Assembly (NCBI RefSeq): GCF_946479415.1
Contig: NZ_CAMLFY010000029.1
Coordinates: 1 to 41,775, forward strand
Origin: an uncultured Shinella sp.
GTDB taxonomy: Bacteria > Pseudomonadota > Alphaproteobacteria > Rhizobiales > Rhizobiaceae
Length of the DNA stretch: 41,775 nt
Reading direction: 5' to 3'
The notes beneath the pieces were generated by a model. The model searched no databases and had not been told where the DNA came from. It was given only the letters and a program-made list of their open reading frames with translations. Below are positions 31,832 to 41,546 of the stretch, one piece after another (position 1 is the stretch's first letter; the number at the start of each line of letters is the position of its first letter). The position numbers and the translations under genes are program-made.

Positions 31832-32164
31832 TTAGATCGAGAAGCTGGTGCCGCAGCCGCAGCTGGCGACGGCGTTCGGGTTCTTGATCTGGAAGGACTG
31901 GCCAAGCAGGTTGTCGATGAAATCGATCTCCGAGCCGTCCATATAGACGAGGGAGAGCTGGTCGATCAGCACCTTGGCATTGTCCTTTTCGAGCACCATG
32001 TCATCGTCCTGCTGGTCCTCGACGAGGTCGAATTTATAGGAAAAGCCGGAACAGCCGCCGCCTTCGACGGAGACGCGCAGCGCCTGCTTGTCGGGCGCGG
32101 AACCCAGGATCGATGCGATGCGCCGGGCGGCGGCATCGGAGATGGTAACGGACTTGTCGGTCAT
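31832..32164 (-). CDS. erpA: Iron-sulfur cluster insertion protein ErpA
   Basis: A 110-residue A-type carrier that delivers iron-sulfur clusters to target proteins. The three ligand cysteines are in place: C38 in EGGGCSGFSY, and C102 and C104 in ASCGCGTSFSI. The N-terminal part ISDAAARRIASIL and central DQLSLVYMDGSEIDFIDNLLGQSFQIKNPNA are family hallmarks. AGGAGG precedes the ATG. It is divergent from dgt, a common alphaproteobacterial arrangement. Together with xth it forms a two-gene minus-strand unit. Confidence 0.93.
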   Translation of the reverse strand: MTDKSVTISDAAARRIASILGSAPDKQALRVSVEGGGCSGFSYKFDLVEDQQDDDMVLEKDNAKVLIDQLSLVYMDGSEIDFIDNLLGQSFQIKNPNAVASCGCGTSFSI

Positions 32165-32382
32165 GTCTGCCTCCTGCCGGGGTCAAGATCCGGAGAGAAT
32201 CGCTTCCTGTGCGGATGGCGACGGTTGGGCCGCCTTTCATCCCGCTGCTGTAGGCTATTTCGACAAATATTTGAAAAGATTTGTCTTTCAAGCTCTGCTT
32301 GCAGCCGGACTTGCCGCTGTGCACACTATAGGTATGAAGGCATTGAGGCCGCGTCAATGGGCGGCGTGACTGCAGGTGAAGA

Positions 32383-33603
32383 ATGACGTTTGACAGACAT
32401 GCGCTTGGGTTCGGCGCCGGGCAGCGGGCCATCTATGCCTGCGACCCCTGGGCGACGCGCGGACGGCTTCATGCCGAGAGCGAAAGCCCGACCCGATCGG
32501 ATTTCCAGCGCGACCGCGACCGCATCGTGCATACGACCGCCTTCCGCCGTCTCAAGCACAAGACGCAGGTCTTCATCGCCGCCGACGGCGACCATTATCG
32601 CACGCGGCTGACGCACACGATCGAGGTCGCGCAGATCGCCCGCGCGCTGGCCCGCGCCCTGAAACTCGACGAGGACCTCGCCGAAGGCGTGGCGCTGGTG
32701 CACGATTTCGGCCACACGCCCTTCGGCCATACCGGCGAGGACGCATTGCACGCGGTTCTGAAACCCTTCGGCGGCTTCGACCACAACGCTCAGTCACTGC
32801 GCATCGTCACCAAGCTGGAGCGGCGCTATGCGGAATTCGACGGGCTGAACCTGACCTGGGAAAGCCTGGAGGGCCTCGTCAAGCACAATGGCCCGCTGAT
32901 CGGCCCGACCGGCGAATGCACCCATGGCGAGGACGTGCCGCGCCCGATCCTCGAATATTGCGCGATGCATGATCTGGAACTCGGCAGCTTCGCCAGCATG
33001 GAAGCGCAGGTTGCCGCGATTGCCGATGACATTGCCTACAATACGCATGACATCGACGACGGTCTGCGCTCCGGCTATCTCACCTTCGAGATGCTGGAGG
33101 AGGTGCCTTTTCTCGCCAAGCTCATGAGGGAAGTCTCCGACAAATATCCGGGGCTGGAGGCGCCGCGCTTCACCCACGAGATCATGCGCCGCCAGATCAC
33201 CCGCATGGTGGAGGATGTCATCGGTTATGCGCAGGCGGCGATCCGCGAGGAACGTCCGGAAAGCGCACAGGACGTGCGCAAGGCGCATCGATGCCTCGCC
33301 ACCTTCACCGAGGAGATGTCGGTGACGGACAAGCAGATCAAGAAGCTCTTGTTCTCGCGCATCTATCGCCATCCCGAAGTGATGCGCGTGCGCGCCAATG
33401 CGGCGGAGATCCTGACCGATCTCTACCACGCCTATATGGACGACCCGCAGCTCATGCAGGGGCACTATTGGGTGGACCGCATTGCCAGCATGCCGGAATC
33501 GGCACGCGCCCGTCATGTCGGTGATTATCTCGCCGGAATGACCGACAACTACGCGGTCGACACGCACCGACGGCTGTTTGACCATACCCCGGATTTGCGA
33601 TAG
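32383..33603 (+). CDS. dgt: Deoxyguanosinetriphosphate triphosphohydrolase-like protein
   Basis: A 406-residue HD-domain enzyme that removes triphosphate from dNTPs. Metal ligands are visible: H78 in [10 protein letters not shown] and H107-D108 in [17 protein letters not shown] further Asp lies in [16 protein letters not shown]. The lengths of N-terminal and helical parts suit the type 2 dGTPase-like proteins of alphaproteobacteria, whose substrate may be any dNTP. AGGTGAAGA precedes the ATG. It is followed 68 bases later by argS and probably shares its transcript. Confidence 0.93.
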   Translation: MTFDRHALGFGAGQRAIYACDPWATRGRLHAESESPTRSDFQRDRDRIVHTTAFRRLKHKTQVFIAADGDHYRTRLTHTIEVAQIARALARALKLDEDLAEGVALVHDFGHTPFGHTGEDALHAVLKPFGGFDHNAQSLRIVTKLERRYAEFDGLNLTWESLEGLVKHNGPLIGPTGECTHGEDVPRPILEYCAMHDLELGSFASMEAQVAAIADDIAYNTHDIDDGLRSGYLTFEMLEEVPFLAKLMREVSDKYPGLEAPRFTHEIMRRQITRMVEDVIGYAQAAIREERPESAQDVRKAHRCLATFTEEMSVTDKQIKKLLFSRIYRHPEVMRVRANAAEILTDLYHAYMDDPQLMQGHYWVDRIASMPESARARHVGDYLAGMTDNYAVDTHRRLFDHTPDLR

Positions 33604-33671
33604 TCACCCGCCGAACCGAACTACTTCGCAGGATTGGCCCATAAAAGGGCCGCCGCGAGCGGATGGATGAG

Positions 33672-35432
33672 ATGAACCTTTTTACAGACTTCGATAGCAG
33701 AATCAAAAACGTACTCGAAGGACTTGAGATCGTGCGTGAGAAGCGCGCCGATGTCGATTTCAGCCGTATCAGCGTCGAGCCGCCGCGCGATGCCAGCCAT
33801 GGCGACGTCGCGACCAATGCCGCCATGGTGCTGGCGAAGCCGCTCGGCCTCAACCCGCGCGCGCTGGCCGATCTCATCGTCGCCGAGCTGAAGAACGATC
33901 CTGAAGTCACCGATGTCAGCGTCGCCGGTCCGGGCTTCATCAATGTGCGCCTGTCCGTTGCCTATTGGCAGAAGCTGCTTGCCGCCATCGTCTCGCAGGG
34001 CACCGACTACGGTCGCGGCTCGCTCGGCGCCGGCCGCAAGGTCAATGTCGAATATGTCTCCGCCAATCCGACCGGCCCCATGCATGTCGGCCATTGCCGC
34101 GGCGCCGTCGTCGGCGATGCGCTCGCCAACCTGCTGGCCTTCGCCGGCTATGCGGTGACGAAGGAATATTACATCAACGACGCCGGCTCGCAGATCGACG
34201 TGCTGGCGAAGTCCGCCTTCCTCCGCTATCGCGAGGCGCTTGGCGAGGTGATCGGTGAGATCCCGTCCGGTCTCTACCCGGGCGACTATCTCGTTCCCGT
34301 CGGCGAGACGCTGGCCGCCGAACACGGCACGACGCTGCGCGCCATGTCGGAAGCGCAGTGGATGCCGATCGTCAAGGAAAAGACGATCGAGATGATGATG
34401 GTGATGATCCGCGAGGATCTGGCCGCCCTCAATGTCAAGCACGACATCTTCTTCTCGGAGCGCTCGCTGCATGCCGGCAATGGCGCGCCGATCCGCACCG
34501 CCATCAACGACCTGACCTTCAAGGGCCATGTCTACAAGGGCGTGCTGCCGCCACCGAAGGGTCAGCTGCCGGAAGATTGGGAAGACCGCGAGCAGACGTT
34601 GTTCCGCTCGACGGAAGTGGGTGACGATATCGACCGCCCGCTGATCAAGTCGGATGGTTCCTACACCTATTTCGCGGCCGACGTTGCCTACTTCAAGGAC
34701 AAGTACGACCGCGGCTTCGACGAGATGATCTATGTGCTCGGCGCCGACCATGGCGGTTACGTCAAGCGCCTGGAGGCCGTGGCGCGCGCCGTCTCCGAAG
34801 GTAAGGCCAAGCTGACGGTGCTGCTCTGCCAGCTGGTAAAACTGTTCCGCGACGGCGAGCCGGTGAAGATGTCGAAGCGCTCGGGTGACTTCGTGACGCT
34901 GCGTGACGTCGTCGACGAGGTCGGCCGCGATCCGGTACGCTTCATGATGCTTTATCGGAAGAACAGCGAGCCGCTCGATTTCGATTTCGCCAAGGTGACC
35001 GAACAGTCCAAGGACAATCCGGTCTTCTACGTGCAGTATGCCCATGCGCGCTGCATGTCGGTGTTCCGCCAGGCGGCCGAGGCCTTCCCGGACCTCGACA
35101 TCGCATCGCTCGATCTTGCCGGCGCGATTGAGGGCAATATCGTCGATCCGAGCGAGCTTCAGCTGCTTGCCAAGCTCGCAGAATATCCGCGTGTCATCGA
35201 GGCTGCTTCACTGGCCCAGGAGCCGCATCGCATCGCTTTTTATCTCTATGATCTTGCCAGCGCCTTCCATGCGCATTGGAATAAAGGCAAAGAACAACCG
35301 GAATTACGGTTTGTTAACGATAAAAATAGAGAATTGAGTATCGCCAGACTTGGGCTGGTGCACGCTGTTGCCTCCGTTTTGAAGTCAGCTCTTGCCATTA
35401 CAGGCACGGCTGCACCGGACGAGATGCGATAA
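33672..35432 (+). CDS. argS: Arginyl-tRNA synthetase
   Basis: A 586-residue class I synthetase charging tRNA-Arg. The HIGH-like motif is HVGH in [14 protein letters not shown] and the KMSKS-like motif is KMSKR in [13 protein letters not shown]. The N-terminal Add-1 domain ([15 protein letters not shown] to about residue 110) and C-terminal DALR anticodon domain ([16 protein letters not shown] onward) are complete. The ATG at 33672 gives the usual MNLF start, with GAGCGG 9 bases upstream. An ATG three codons earlier is possible. The SPOR protein gene follows by 63 bases. Confidence 0.95.
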   Translation: MNLFTDFDSRIKNVLEGLEIVREKRADVDFSRISVEPPRDASHGDVATNAAMVLAKPLGLNPRALADLIVAELKNDPEVTDVSVAGPGFINVRLSVAYWQKLLAAIVSQGTDYGRGSLGAGRKVNVEYVSANPTGPMHVGHCRGAVVGDALANLLAFAGYAVTKEYYINDAGSQIDVLAKSAFLRYREALGEVIGEIPSGLYPGDYLVPVGETLAAEHGTTLRAMSEAQWMPIVKEKTIEMMMVMIREDLAALNVKHDIFFSERSLHAGNGAPIRTAINDLTFKGHVYKGVLPPPKGQLPEDWEDREQTLFRSTEVGDDIDRPLIKSDGSYTYFAADVAYFKDKYDRGFDEMIYVLGADHGGYVKRLEAVARAVSEGKAKLTVLLCQLVKLFRDGEPVKMSKRSGDFVTLRDVVDEVGRDPVRFMMLYRKNSEPLDFDFAKVTEQSKDNPVFYVQYAHARCMSVFRQAAEAFPDLDIASLDLAGAIEGNIVDPSELQLLAKLAEYPRVIEAASLAQEPHRIAFYLYDLASAFHAHWNKGKEQPELRFVNDKNRELSIARLGLVHAVASVLKSALAITGTAAPDEMR

Positions 35433-35495
35433 CGTCACCATTTGCCCACAATAAGCTGGCAAATGCGACTTTGTAGCTTATGAGTGGGAAGCAGT

Positions 35496-38400
35496 ATGGC
35501 AGACAAGAACTTCGCGCGAAGCGGAACCGCGGACACGGATCTCTTGGCGGATGATGATCCGCTGAGCGAACTTGCCCGTCTCGTCGGCTATGAGCCGCGT
35601 CCGGTCAAGGATGCGGCCCAGTCTTATGCGAAACCTTACTCGGAACCTCTCGATGTTGTGCCACGGCGGGAAAATCCCGTCCTGGCCCTCGAGGACGAGC
35701 TCATGCGCGCTTTCGAGCAGTATGATGCGCCGAGCCGCGTTGCCGTGGGGCCGGTCGTTGCCGAGAAGCCCGTCGCCCGCCATATCGAGCCCGTTTTCGA
35801 GGAGCCGGTTCCGGTTGCCGAGGACCGTGACGATCTTATCGATGAAGTGCCGACGCGCGATGACGTGACGCCGGCAGCCGTGCATCGCGAGCCTTCCTTC
35901 GCAGAAGCGGTTTTCGAAGAGCCTGCTGACGCGGAGCCGGTTTTCGAGGCCGATTCGTCGCTGCTGCTCGCCGATGAGCTGGAAGCTGCCGTCAACGAGG
36001 TGCCCGCCATCGAGGCTGAGCCGGTGGTTCACGCCGGCCGTCAGTTTGCCGACCGTTTCGAGCCGCGCTTCGATGCGCCCGTTCGCCACGAACCCGTTGT
36101 CCATGTTACGCCGGCCAGCCATTCGGCATCCGACGAGCGCCAGCCGGAATTCCTCGGCTTCCAGCCGATGGCTGCCGAGGGAAGCGCTCTGGACGATCTG
36201 AGCCTCGACCTGGAGCGCGAGCTGGAACTTTCGATCGGTGACGGCTTTGCCGACGATCTCGTTGCTGATGACCATGTCGTCGCCGAGGCTTCGTTCGTCG
36301 AGCCGCAGCCGGTGACCGTTGAGGCCGTCCGGACCCATGTCGAGCCGGCTTTCCAGGAGTGGATGCCTGCGGAGGCTGAAGCCGAGCCGTTCCAGGCCGA
36401 AACCACCTATGCCAAGGACGAGCCGCATTTCGTTGCGGATCTCGCCTTCGACAGAAGTGAAGACCGTGCCCGCCTCGCCGCCGAAGTGGAAAGCCAATGG
36501 CAGGCCGAAGAGCCGGTCTTCGATGCCGCACCGGACTATAACGTCCAAGCCGTCGAGACGGTCATCGACGACCGCGACGCCTTGCTGGCCGATGTAGAGC
36601 GTTACCCGGTTCCCGAGGCGCGCACGCCCTTCGTCGGCGAATCGCGCAACCCCGCCAACATCGCCTCGATCTTCGGCCGCCGTGCGACGCCGACGGTCAA
36701 CCAGCAGCGTGATCCGGTCCTGTCTGCCGTCACGACACCGGTTGTCGAGCCGGTGCAGAAGCCGGTCGCCAAGGTCGAGCCCGTTCCGGTCGTGGAAGCT
36801 CGCCAGGAGCCTGTCGTCGTGCCGGCTGCGGTCGCCGCCGCCGAGCCGGAGATCGATTTCGACTCCATGGAGTTCGATCTCTCGGATATCGAACTCGACC
36901 TGTCCGATATCGCGCTGGACGACGTTCCGGTGAAGGCCGAAGTGAAGCCTGCCGTGGTCAAGGCCGCCGAGGTGAAGCCCGCCGAAGCAAAGCCGGTCGA
37001 AGTGAAGGCCGTTGCGGCCAAGCCCGTCGAGGTGCAGACGCCCGTTCGTCGTGAGCCGGCCATTGCCGTTCCCGTTTCGACCTACACTGCGGTCCCGCAG
37101 CCGGTCGTCGCCGAAATGGCGGATGGCTCACTACCGTTCGACCCGACGATGATTGCCGATACGGACGTGGGTGTTTCGCCGGTCACGGAACTCGACGTGC
37201 CGCAGCTGCCGGTCATCGAGAAGGAAAAGCCGCCGGTCGTCCAGCCGGATTACGAATTCGACATCGACGCTGAAATGGCCCAGCTCTTCACCGAGCCGGC
37301 CGCCAAGCCGACGCGCAGCGAAAGCCTGCAGGCCGGCGTTGCCGCCGGTGCGGTTGTCGCTGCCGCCCAGCCGGTCGCGCAGATGAACGATGTCGACGAT
37401 TTCGAGCGTGCGCTGGAAGAGGATTTCCGCCGCTCGCTGAGCCAGCCCGAGCGCATGGCGATCCCGGTCGATCCCGGTCAGGCGACGCATCTCTACAGCG
37501 GTGACGGTTATGACGACGAGCAGTCACGTCCGCGTCGCGGCCTGCTGATCGCCGCGTCGATCGCCGGCCTCTTGTTGATCGGCGGCGGTGGAGTCTATGC
37601 CTGGAGCGCCTTCACCGGTGGTGGTGTGGCCGGCTCCGGCGAGCCGCGCGTCATTCTTGCCGACAAGGATCCGGTCAAGGTCGTGCCCGAGGAAAAGGGC
37701 GGCAAGACCGTGCCGAACCAGGACAAGGCGGTCTATGACCGCGTTGCCGGCGACAATGCCAGCACGCCGCAGCAGGAGCAGCTCGTCACCTCGACGGAAG
37801 AGCCCGTCGATGTCGTCCAGCGCACGTTGACGCCGGAAGCCCTGCCGGATGACGGCGTGGATACGCCCGCCACGGCCGAAGACGACGCCAACCGTCTGTT
37901 GCCGGGCGTCGACGAGCCGGAAACGGCGACCGCCGACGGCAAGCCACTCGTCTCGCCGCGCAAGGTCAAGACGATGATCGTCAAGCCCGACGGCACGCTC
38001 GTCGCCCGTGAAGACATCGTGAGCGAACCTTCGACCGAAACCGCCGGCCTCGACGCCAAGGCGACCGCAACGACGGCCACCGCATCGGGTGAAGCCTCCG
38101 CAACGGCCAATGCAACGCTGGACGCCGACTCTTCGCTGCGCGCCGAGCAGAATGCGACGGACGGCCAGCCGCGCTCGGCGCTCGCCGAAGTGGCGACCGC
38201 TGAAGTCGACGACACCGCACCTGTCCGCACCGTCAAGACGACGACGATCGGCGCGACCGCCGAAGGCGCCACGACCGAAGGCATTTCGACGGACGGCAAG
38301 GCACCCGTTCCGGTTACCCGCCCGGTCGACCAGCCGGTCACCGTCGTCGGCACCGTCACGGAAAACGGCAATGTCGCCGGCACGCAGACCGCATCGGCGA

Positions 38401-38693
38401 CGCAGACCCAGCAGACGGCGGAGCAGACGCAGGTCGCGGCTGTCGCGCCCGGCAGCTATGTCATCCAGATCGCCTCGGTGCCTTCGGAAGCGGATGCGCA
38501 GAAGACCTACAAGAACCTGTCGGCGAAATTCGGCAGCGTCATCGGCGGCCGCGGCGTGGATATCAAGAAAGCGGAAATCCCCAACAAGGGCACGTTCTTC
38601 CGCATTCGCATCCCGGCCGGTTCGCGTGAGGAAGCAAACGCGCTGTGCAGCCGCTATAAGGGTGCTGGCGGCAGCTGCCTCGTCACGCGCTGA
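35496..38693 (+). CDS. Large SPOR domain membrane protein
   Basis: A 1065-residue bitopic inner membrane protein. The SPOR domain (about residues 988-1065, GSYVIQIASVPSEADAQKTYKNL to GGSCLVTR) binds denuded peptidoglycan glycan strands at division sites. A single transmembrane helix lies near 681-705 (RGLLIAASIAGLLLIGGGG). Before it stretch nearly 680 residues of acidic, low-complexity cytoplasmic sequence, full of Val, Pro, Ala and Glu with imperfect EPV repeats. After it comes a Thr/Ala-rich periplasmic linker. No enzyme domain is seen. The ATG at 35496 with GTGGGAAG before it is preferred to the GTG at 35484. A terminator separates it from nagZ. Confidence 0.9.
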   Translation: MADKNFARSGTADTDLLADDDPLSELARLVGYEPRPVKDAAQSYAKPYSEPLDVVPRRENPVLALEDELMRAFEQYDAPSRVAVGPVVAEKPVARHIEPVFEEPVPVAEDRDDLIDEVPTRDDVTPAAVHREPSFAEAVFEEPADAEPVFEADSSLLLADELEAAVNEVPAIEAEPVVHAGRQFADRFEPRFDAPVRHEPVVHVTPASHSASDERQPEFLGFQPMAAEGSALDDLSLDLERELELSIGDGFADDLVADDHVVAEASFVEPQPVTVEAVRTHVEPAFQEWMPAEAEAEPFQAETTYAKDEPHFVADLAFDRSEDRARLAAEVESQWQAEEPVFDAAPDYNVQAVETVIDDRDALLADVERYPVPEARTPFVGESRNPANIASIFGRRATPTVNQQRDPVLSAVTTPVVEPVQKPVAKVEPVPVVEARQEPVVVPAAVAAAEPEIDFDSMEFDLSDIELDLSDIALDDVPVKAEVKPAVVKAAEVKPAEAKPVEVKAVAAKPVEVQTPVRREPAIAVPVSTYTAVPQPVVAEMADGSLPFDPTMIADTDVGVSPVTELDVPQLPVIEKEKPPVVQPDYEFDIDAEMAQLFTEPAAKPTRSESLQAGVAAGAVVAAAQPVAQMNDVDDFERALEEDFRRSLSQPERMAIPVDPGQATHLYSGDGYDDEQSRPRRGLLIAASIAGLLLIGGGGVYAWSAFTGGGVAGSGEPRVILADKDPVKVVPEEKGGKTVPNQDKAVYDRVAGDNASTPQQEQLVTSTEEPVDVVQRTLTPEALPDDGVDTPATAEDDANRLLPGVDEPETATADGKPLVSPRKVKTMIVKPDGTLVAREDIVSEPSTETAGLDAKATATTATASGEASATANATLDADSSLRAEQNATDGQPRSALAEVATAEVDDTAPVRTVKTTTIGATAEGATTEGISTDGKAPVPVTRPVDQPVTVVGTVTENGNVAGTQTASATQTQQTAEQTQVAAVAPGSYVIQIASVPSEADAQKTYKNLSAKFGSVIGGRGVDIKKAEIPNKGTFFRIRIPAGSREEANALCSRYKGAGGSCLVTR

Positions 38694-38714
38694 GGTCGAG
38701 ACCAGATTTTTGGG

Positions 38715-38748
38715 AAGGCGCGGGACGAGTTCCGCGCCTTTCTTTTTG
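38715..38748 (+). terminator. Terminator after the SPOR gene
   Basis: AAGGCGCGG pairs with CCGCGCCTT around an 8-base loop, followed by TCTTTTT. It lies 21 bases after the stop. Confidence 0.85.
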
Positions 38749-38781
38749 TCCATCCAACGCCAAACCGCTGAGATTGCCGAC

Positions 38782-39801
38782 ATGAGCGAATCGAAATCCT
38801 TCATTTCGGGCTGCAAGGGCCTGAGCCTCACCGAAGACGAAAAGGCCTTCTTCCGCAGCGAGCGGCCCTGGGGCTTCATCCTGTTCGGCCGCAATATCGG
38901 CGATCCCGCACAGGTCGCGGACCTGACGGCGGAAATGCGCGACTGCGTCGGCGGCGGCAGCGACATTCCCGTGCTGATCGACCAGGAAGGCGGCCGCGTC
39001 CAGCGCATCAAGCCGCCGCATGTCCAGCAATATCCGAACGCCGCCGCACTCGGCGCCATCTACCGCGCGGATGCGGAAAAGGGCTTGCGCGCCGCCTGGC
39101 TGATGTCGCGCCTGCACGCCTTCGATCTCTATCGCCTCGGCATCAATGTCGATTGCCTGCCGGTGCTGGATGTCGCCGTGCCCGGCGTGCACGATGTCAT
39201 CGGCAACCGCGCCTACGGCCAGGAGCCGGAGATCGTCTCGGCCATGGGCAAGGCGGCGGCCGAGGGCCTGAAGGCCGGCGGCCTGCTGCCGATCATGAAG
39301 CACATGCCGGGCCATGGCCGCACCATGGTCGATTCCCATCATGACCTGCCGGTGGTGCATGCCAGCCGCGAAGAGCTCGACGCCTGCGACTTCGTGCCCT
39401 TCCGCCGCATGAAGGACGAGCTGATGGCGATGTCCGCCCATATCGTCTTCACCGCCATCGATGCCGACAATCCGGCAACGACCTCGGCCAAGGTGGTGCG
39501 CGAGATCATCCGCGGCCATATGGGCTTCGACGGCCTGCTGATGTCCGATGACGTGTCGATGAACGCGCTCAAGGGCGATATTGCCGAAAGAACCCGGGGA
39601 ATCATCGCCGCAGGCCTCGACATGGTGTTGCATTGCCATGGCATCATGGACGAAATGATCATGGTGACCGAAAACGCGCCACCGCTGACCGGTGAAAGCC
39701 TGCGGCGCGCCAAGGCGGTGCGTGCAGCCTTCACGACGCCCGACGCGGCGGACGAGCAGGCGTTGCGCGAAGAGTTCAATGCGATGATCGCGGTGTCCTG
39801 A
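38782..39801 (+). CDS. nagZ: Beta-N-acetylhexosaminidase NagZ
   Basis: A 339-residue family 3 glycoside hydrolase that removes N-acetylglucosamine from anhydro-muropeptides in cell wall recycling. It shows LIDQEGGRVQRI, the flexible loop KHMPGHGRTMVDSHHDLP with the Asp184/His186 catalytic dyad, and the nucleophile region LMSDDVSM at 253-260. The protein is soluble, without a signal peptide, as expected. It is 21 bases upstream of scpA and is likely the first gene of a nagZ-scpA-scpB unit. Being next to a SPOR protein fits a peptidoglycan context. Confidence 0.93.
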   Translation: MSESKSFISGCKGLSLTEDEKAFFRSERPWGFILFGRNIGDPAQVADLTAEMRDCVGGGSDIPVLIDQEGGRVQRIKPPHVQQYPNAAALGAIYRADAEKGLRAAWLMSRLHAFDLYRLGINVDCLPVLDVAVPGVHDVIGNRAYGQEPEIVSAMGKAAAEGLKAGGLLPIMKHMPGHGRTMVDSHHDLPVVHASREELDACDFVPFRRMKDELMAMSAHIVFTAIDADNPATTSAKVVREIIRGHMGFDGLLMSDDVSMNALKGDIAERTRGIIAAGLDMVLHCHGIMDEMIMVTENAPPLTGESLRRAKAVRAAFTTPDAADEQALREEFNAMIAVS

Positions 39802-39822
39802 CGGCTCCGCAAAAGGAGCTGC

Positions 39823-40689
39823 GTGGTAGGACCGGGTAAGCCACAGAAGAACGGCCGCGGCGCGGGAGCGCCGATGGACGACCTGTGGCAGGAGGGTGGT
39901 GAGGAGCGGGGGCTTTCGGAAGAGAGCCTCGTCGTCGATCTCGCCGGCTTCGAAGGTCCTCTCGATCTTCTGCTGCATCTCGCCCGCACGCAGAAGGTCG
40001 ATCTTACCCGCATCTCCGTGCTGGCGCTCGCCGAGCAATATCTCGCCTTCATCGACAAGGCGCGGAAGATCCGCATCGAGCTTGCCGCCGATTATCTCGT
40101 CATGGCGGCGTGGCTCGCCTATCTCAAATCCCGCCTGCTGATACCCAAACAGGCCAAGGACGACGGCCCCTCGGGCGAGGAGATGGCGGCGAGCCTTGCC
40201 TTCCGCCTCAAGCGGCTGGAGGCGATGCGCGATGCCGCGACGCGCCTCGTCAACCGCAACCGCCTCGGCCGCGACGTCTTCGCCCGCGGCATGCCGGAGC
40301 ATATCCCGACCGAACGGCGCTCCGCCTTCGAAGCCTCGCTCTACGATCTGCTCAACGCCTATGCGTCGCTGCGCCAACGCCATGCCATCACGCAGGTGAC
40401 GATCGAAAAGCGCAATGTCTGGTCGCTCTCCGATGCGCGCGAAATCCTGTCGCTGCTCGTCGGCGGCTTTGCGGATGACGACTGGACGGCGCTCGACCAT
40501 TTCATGCTGCGCTACCTGACCGATCCGACCGAGCGCACCACGGCGATTGCCAGCGCCTTCGCGGCGACGCTGGAACTGGTGCGGGAAGGGCGCCTGGAGC
40601 TTCGTCAGGACGGCGTGTTCCAGCCGATCTATCTGCGCCGCGGCCCGAATCCCGATGGCAACGACGAGGGGAACGCCGATAATGGCTGA
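39823..40689 (+). CDS. scpA: Segregation and condensation protein A
   Basis: A 288-residue kleisin subunit that with ScpB and SMC condenses and segregates the chromosome. The N-terminal segment FEGPLDLLLHLARTQKVDLTRISVLALAEQYL is highly characteristic. ADYLVMAAWLAYLKSRLLIP follows, and a winged-helix end (LVREGRLELRQDGVFQPIYLRRG) binds the SMC head. The start is a GTG with AAAAGGAG 4 bases before it. It overlaps scpB by 8 bases, so translation is coupled. Confidence 0.94.
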   Translation: MVGPGKPQKNGRGAGAPMDDLWQEGGEERGLSEESLVVDLAGFEGPLDLLLHLARTQKVDLTRISVLALAEQYLAFIDKARKIRIELAADYLVMAAWLAYLKSRLLIPKQAKDDGPSGEEMAASLAFRLKRLEAMRDAATRLVNRNRLGRDVFARGMPEHIPTERRSAFEASLYDLLNAYASLRQRHAITQVTIEKRNVWSLSDAREILSLLVGGFADDDWTALDHFMLRYLTDPTERTTAIASAFAATLELVREGRLELRQDGVFQPIYLRRGPNPDGNDEGNADNG

Positions 40690-41383
40690 TGGGGACGACG
40701 ACATGGACGGCGGCACCATCGTCGATCCGCGCCGGCTGCATGAGGCCGCGCGCATCGCCGAGGCGCTGGTCTTTGCCTCCGCCGGCCCGGTCTCGCAGAG
40801 CTATATCGCCGAACGCCTGCCACGCGGCGTCGATGTGCTGCATGTCATGCGGGAACTGAAGGGCCTCTATGCCGGGCGTGGGGTCAATCTCGTGCAGGTG
40901 GATGACGGCTGGGCCTTCCGCACGGCGCCGGACCTGTCCTTCGTCATCCGCACCGACGAGACGGAGGTGCGCAAATTGTCGCGCGCGGCCCTCGAGGTTC
41001 TGTCGATCATCGCTTACCATCAGCCGGTCACGCGCGCCGAGATCGAGGAGATCAGAGGCGTGCAGACCTCGAAGGGCACGCTCGACGTGCTGATGGAAGC
41101 GAGCTGGGTGCGCTTTCGCGGCCGCCGCCGCACGCCGGGCCGCCCCGTCACCTTCGGCACGACGCGGGATTTCCTCGACCATTTCGGTCTGGAGGAACTG
41201 CGCGATCTGCCCGGTCTCGAAGAATTGAAGGGCGCTGGCCTTCTTTCCGGCCGCATTCCCTCCAATTTTCAAGTACCTCTGCCGCTCGGCGAGGACGAAT
41301 TGGCCGAGGACGAGGACCCGATTACCCAGTTCGACCTCGAAGAACTCGGTCTCTTGACACCCGGCGGGAAAGAAGACGAATAG
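40682..41383 (+). CDS. scpB: Segregation and condensation protein B
   Basis: A 233-residue ScpB, which dimerises through winged helices and binds the ScpA middle region. Key parts are RIAEALVFASAGPVSQSYIAERL, ALEVLSIIAYHQPVTRAEIEEIRGVQTSKGTLDVLME, and FGTTRDFLDHFGLEELRDLPGLEEL. The acidic tail (GEDELAEDEDPITQFDLEE) is longer than in some relatives. The ATG lies within the end of scpA (ATGGCTGA). In many alphaproteobacteria tatABC comes next; here a different gene follows. Confidence 0.94.
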   Translation: MADGDDDMDGGTIVDPRRLHEAARIAEALVFASAGPVSQSYIAERLPRGVDVLHVMRELKGLYAGRGVNLVQVDDGWAFRTAPDLSFVIRTDETEVRKLSRAALEVLSIIAYHQPVTRAEIEEIRGVQTSKGTLDVLMEASWVRFRGRRRTPGRPVTFGTTRDFLDHFGLEELRDLPGLEELKGAGLLSGRIPSNFQVPLPLGEDELAEDEDPITQFDLEELGLLTPGGKEDE

Positions 41384-41546
41384 GCGAAACCTATCGGCCG
41401 GCCCCACGGTTTCGTGATGCATCTTGCATGGGAATGTTGCGGAGAAACAAATAGCGGGCCGCGCTCCTGCGGTAAGCAGTCGAAGAAGAAAAGCCGTTCA
41501 GGCAGGACTGTGGCCGGCCGGGCCAGTGACAGGGAAAGATTTGGCA

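Noticed and set aside
38683..40755. A 690-codon minus-strand open frame opposite nagZ and scpA
   Set aside because: Antisense shadow of real genes; no domain, signal or context supports it.
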